From the NCBI GenBank assembly GCA_017473115.1, contig JAFUNC010000001.1:62001-126000 (forward strand): DNA of 64,000 nucleotides, given 5' to 3'. Numbering within the stretch: position 1 is the stretch's first letter; each line of letters opens with the position of its first letter. Under the pieces are notes generated by a model that worked only from the letters and a program-made list of their open reading frames with translations, was not told the DNA's origin and did no database searches. The position numbers and the translations under genes are program-made. Positions 61,437 to 64,000 of this stretch are shown in pieces. This stretch comes from Lachnospiraceae bacterium. GTDB lineage: Bacteria > Bacillota > Clostridia > Lachnospirales > Lachnospiraceae.

Positions 61437-62123
61437 CTAAAAAATTTCCGGTGCCGTGAAACTTACTTTTTTCCCCGTATTTGGATGTATAAAAGTCAAT
61501 CGGAAGGCACAAAGTTTTAATCCTTTTCCCACTTTGGCCGATAATTCCGACGAACCCGGCGTTCCGTATTTTGTATCCCCGAGAATCGGATGTCCCGCAT
61601 TAGACATCTGCACACGAATCTGATGGTGTCTGCCGGTAAAAAGTGTAATCTCCACTTCGGAATATATTTCTTCCTCTACTGCAGTTTCCTGCAACACGCG
61701 ATACGAAAGTTTGGCTTTTTTACCCTGCTGTACTTCCCTGCTTCCTATCTTTACCACCCGGGATGTATTTGTTTTACCGTCTTTGAGCAAAATATCTTCC
61801 AACACACTCTCTTTTTCAGAAAATGCTCCGTACACCCGCGCACGATACATTTTCTCTGCCCTACCGTCCTGCACCTGCGCCGAAAGAGAAGCAGCGGCCG
61901 CCGGCGTTTTGGCGAATACAAGCACACCGCTTACGGGTTGGTCCAAACGATGTACCACACCGAGATACGGCTCTTTTCCTGTCGTATCTGATTTTTCTGC
62001 AAGATAATTTTTTAACTCGCTGACCATATCCTGCTGAAAAACACCGGCAGTCTGTACCGCGATTCCCGCAGGCTTATAACATACCAAAATATCATTGTCT
62101 TCATATATGATTTGCGTTTTCAT
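61437..62123 (-). CDS. RluA-family pseudouridine synthase
   Basis: The 228-residue enzyme turns uridine to pseudouridine in rRNA or tRNA. The catalytic Asp is in GVVHRLDQPVSGVLVFAKT (about 62-80), with ARVYGAF, FTGRHHQIRVQMSNAGHPILGD near the end. No S4 domain is present, as in the short RluA/RluD-like group. The start at 62123 has AAAAAGGTG upstream at a long spacing. The exact RNA target is unknown. Confidence 0.92.
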   Translation of the reverse strand: MKTQIIYEDNDILVCYKPAGIAVQTAGVFQQDMVSELKNYLAEKSDTTGKEPYLGVVHRLDQPVSGVLVFAKTPAAAASLSAQVQDGRAEKMYRARVYGAFSEKESVLEDILLKDGKTNTSRVVKIGSREVQQGKKAKLSYRVLQETAVEEEIYSEVEITLFTGRHHQIRVQMSNAGHPILGDTKYGTPGSSELSAKVGKGLKLCAFRLTFIHPNTGKKVSFTAPEIF

Positions 62124-62276
62124 CCGTTTTATCACCTTTTTGCAACATAAGTTTCGGGACCGACATATCCTGTCTCCTCCCACTTATTTGTTTTTCCCAT
62201 ATAAAATATTATACCGGCGTTTTTATGGTATCACACACAAAAAAAGCTTTCAATCCCAACGGCACACACTTTTTTA

Positions 62277-62305
62277 TTGAAGTAAAATTGCCGATATGCT
62301 AAAAT
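62277..62305 (+). promoter_or_regulatory. Promoter of the DUF6056-like gene
   Basis: TTGAAG, 17 bp, TAAAAT, with the start codon 33 bp after. Confidence 0.55.
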
Positions 62306-62337
62306 TCCAGGTAGTAAAGGCTTTTACGGAGGCATAC

Positions 62338-63441
62338 ATGAAAGAAAAAAACAAGTTATTCGGCAATGTGCTTATTTTTGCCGGAATACTTCTCCTCTTG
62401 GCAGTTGAATATCTTGCACATTCCAAGTGTGTATTTGTAATGGATGATTTATGGTACAGCACCAATCTGGTCACCGGCGAACCTTTACAGACATTAAGCG
62501 ATGTATGGGAAAGTCAGGTCTGGCACTTTTTCAATTGGGGCGGACGCAATATTACCCACGGAATTCTTCAGATTACACTGATGTGGGGGGAGACCGCAGC
62601 CAACATATTGAATCTGATTATGATGTTGACTCTGGTTTGGCTGATTTGCGTAATCGCCGGTTGTAAAAAACCGTTTTGGTTTCTTTTGGCCGCATCCCTA
62701 ATGATTAGTTTTAATGCTAACTTTATGGACAGTATGTTTTGGCAGTCCGGTACCGTTAACTATGTATATTCTTCCGTATGGATTTTATTGTTTTTATGGG
62801 TATACTTAAGAGAAACTTCTGCAATCGAAGGCAGTAAACTTCCTCTTGTTTCCATTTGGATTGTTCCTCTCGGCCTGATTACGGGTTGGAGCAATGAAAA
62901 TATGGGGCCTGCAAGTTGCCTGATTGCCGTAGCGGTTATTCTTTACATTCATAAAATAATAAAACGCAAGCCCGCTGTTTGGATGTATTTGGGTGCAGCA
63001 TGCTCCCTTCTCGGCAGTATTCTTGTGGTGATTGCTCCGGGAAACTTCGTGCGAACCGCAGAACTTCCCGAAACCGATTTATGGACAAGTATCAGTGAAC
63101 GCTTTTTAAGCATGTTACGCGCCGGTGCGGATTATCTGTTTCCTGCCGCGGCACTTTTCCTTCTTGTACTTTTCGTCTATACAGCCGTATACGAAAAGAA
63201 ATTAAAGCCTTTTCAGTGGTTTTTACTTGCACACGGAGTACTTTCCTACGGTGCCATGGTCCTGTCACCCCATTATCCGGACAGAGCAACCTTCGGTACC
63301 ATGTGCGTGTTTATTATTTTGATTATATCGATGTTGAAGGAACTTATGCCCCTGTCAAAATCCAAGAAAACATTACTCTGCCTTTTGACTTCCGGCAGTT
63401 GGCTCTATGCAGTATATATTTTACTTCTTTATATCGCATAA
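62338..63441 (+). CDS. Polytopic membrane protein (DUF6056-like)
   Basis: The 367-residue protein has about ten transmembrane helices. After the first helix the extracellular loop reads FVMDDLWYSTNLVTG and VWHFFNWGGRNITH, with later MFWQSGTVNYVYSS and GWSNENMGPAS, a pattern shared with DUF6056 and similar to GT-C-type lipid-linked sugar transferases. The start at 62338 has GGAGG before it. Function is unknown; glycan modification is a guess. The next gene starts 38 bp later on the same strand. Confidence 0.72.
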   Translation: MKEKNKLFGNVLIFAGILLLLAVEYLAHSKCVFVMDDLWYSTNLVTGEPLQTLSDVWESQVWHFFNWGGRNITHGILQITLMWGETAANILNLIMMLTLVWLICVIAGCKKPFWFLLAASLMISFNANFMDSMFWQSGTVNYVYSSVWILLFLWVYLRETSAIEGSKLPLVSIWIVPLGLITGWSNENMGPASCLIAVAVILYIHKIIKRKPAVWMYLGAACSLLGSILVVIAPGNFVRTAELPETDLWTSISERFLSMLRAGADYLFPAAALFLLVLFVYTAVYEKKLKPFQWFLLAHGVLSYGAMVLSPHYPDRATFGTMCVFIILIISMLKELMPLSKSKKTLLCLLTSGSWLYAVYILLLYIA

Positions 63442-63479
63442 TTTACGTATAAAAGAATCAGAAACGGGAGTTTTCAAGT

Positions 63480-64000
63480 ATGTCGCAAACTCTGAAAAAG
63501 AAAAATATAATAGCAAATATTATCTTTCTTGCTGTTTCGGCAGGATTGATTCTTTTTGCCTTTTGGGCGCTTCATGATATTCAAACCGCCCAAGGCGCAG
63601 GCTTATATCTTGCCCTGATGCAAAACGCCCCGGACCGTCAACCTTATGATCTCTTAATTGACAGTCTCGGCGGGCTCGGTATGGTATTAACCACCCTTTT
63701 ACCTGTAATTTTCCTGAAAAAAATTACTCCCGGTTCCTATCTGCGGTTTCTTTGCATCTATCTTGCTTTTGTGCCCATGATTAATCCGGGAACTTTGGTG
63801 CATATAAATGAACAGTTCAGCCAATGGAAACTTTGTACATTTTCCTCTTTTACGGACATTTTACATTCCTTTGCCTCCCTGGCGGACTTGTTGGTTATTA
63901 TACTTCCTCTTTTGTTGATTTTACTTACATTTTCCGCAAAAGAAGACAAATTGCAACTGAAAATCCACAGCAAAGTACTGCTCATTATAACAGCAGTTAT
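63480..64000 (+). CDS. Membrane protein, partial (runs off right edge)
   Basis: The open frame starts at 63480 (MSQTLKKKNIIANIIFLAVS) with GGGAG nine bases before and continues to the window end with no stop, 173 codons visible. It has at least four hydrophobic helices (about 10-30, 67-85, 93-105, 134-150). It likely forms an operon with the DUF6056-like gene. No family recognised from this part. Confidence 0.7.
   Translation, partial: MSQTLKKKNIIANIIFLAVSAGLILFAFWALHDIQTAQGAGLYLALMQNAPDRQPYDLLIDSLGGLGMVLTTLLPVIFLKKITPGSYLRFLCIYLAFVPMINPGTLVHINEQFSQWKLCTFSSFTDILHSFASLADLLVIILPLLLILLTFSAKEDKLQLKIHSKVLLIITAV

Overview
The window looks like a chromosomal segment from a gut-type Firmicute of the class Clostridia, most likely a Lachnospiraceae member. 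This is inferred from the moderate-to-low GC content, strong AGGAGG-type ribosome sites, T-box leaders, a LytTR/DUF3021 pair, a VanW-domain wall protein, MsmK-type and polar amino acid ABC transporters, and many small membrane proteins of the kind common in that family. No transposase, phage structural gene, rRNA, tRNA or CRISPR array was seen. Genus and species cannot be named from the sequence alone.

Left part (1-14.8 kb). A partial DNA polymerase III alpha gene (dnaE) runs off the left edge. Upstream of it lies a leftward gene train that starts at a consensus promoter near 13.94 kb: an MBOAT O-acyltransferase, an SGNH-type partner protein, and then five tandem paralogues (2.3-11.0 kb). Each paralogue has a zinc ribbon, TPR-like helices, a TIR domain and a variable helical tail. 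All five keep the Glu that matches the NADase catalytic Glu of SARM1-type TIR domains. Four end in a transmembrane helix and one does not. This array is the strongest candidate in the window for an undescribed system.

Middle part (14.8-36.7 kb). This is mostly housekeeping with some accessory genes: a cyclophilin, class II fructose-bisphosphate aldolase, an Rpn/PD-(D/E)XK nuclease-like protein with a slippage-prone repeat, a lipoprotein whose perfect promoter contains a palindromic operator, a small XRE regulator, and a probable stand-alone phage-type (PBECR-like) nuclease domain. There follow trmL, an aminotransferase with an Lrp regulator, a HypE/AIR-synthase-like protein, a VanW protein, endonuclease III, a B12/radical-SAM protein, a metallo-hydrolase, an ECF sigma/anti-sigma pair, a GT87/GT2 glycosylation pair and a LytTR-DUF3021 operon.

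Metabolic operon (37.2-41.8 kb). A T-box leader precedes a LeuA-like DRE-TIM protein that has lost the usual metal ligands, followed by an unusual fusion of a sugar-phosphate-isomerase-like TIM barrel to an acyl-CoA/AMP ligase. Together they suggest a tRNA-controlled pathway of unknown product.

Right part (41.8-64 kb). This holds an MsmK ATPase, YesL, an HD protein, D-lactate dehydrogenase, metG, several small membrane genes, an orphan T-box leader, a truncated ORF6N gene, a YeiH transporter beside a RhuM-Fic/Doc protein, exonuclease III, a three-gene amino acid ABC operon, ahcY, an AI-2E-family protein, an RluA-type pseudouridine synthase and two polytopic membrane proteins, the last cut by the window edge. 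Two long hairpin elements (A at 55.8-56.1 kb, B at 58.6-58.8 kb) are inverted copies flanking the ABC operon. Their stems show compensatory base changes. A third, diverged relative (element C, 51.7-51.9 kb) sits between the orphan T-box and a GNAT gene.
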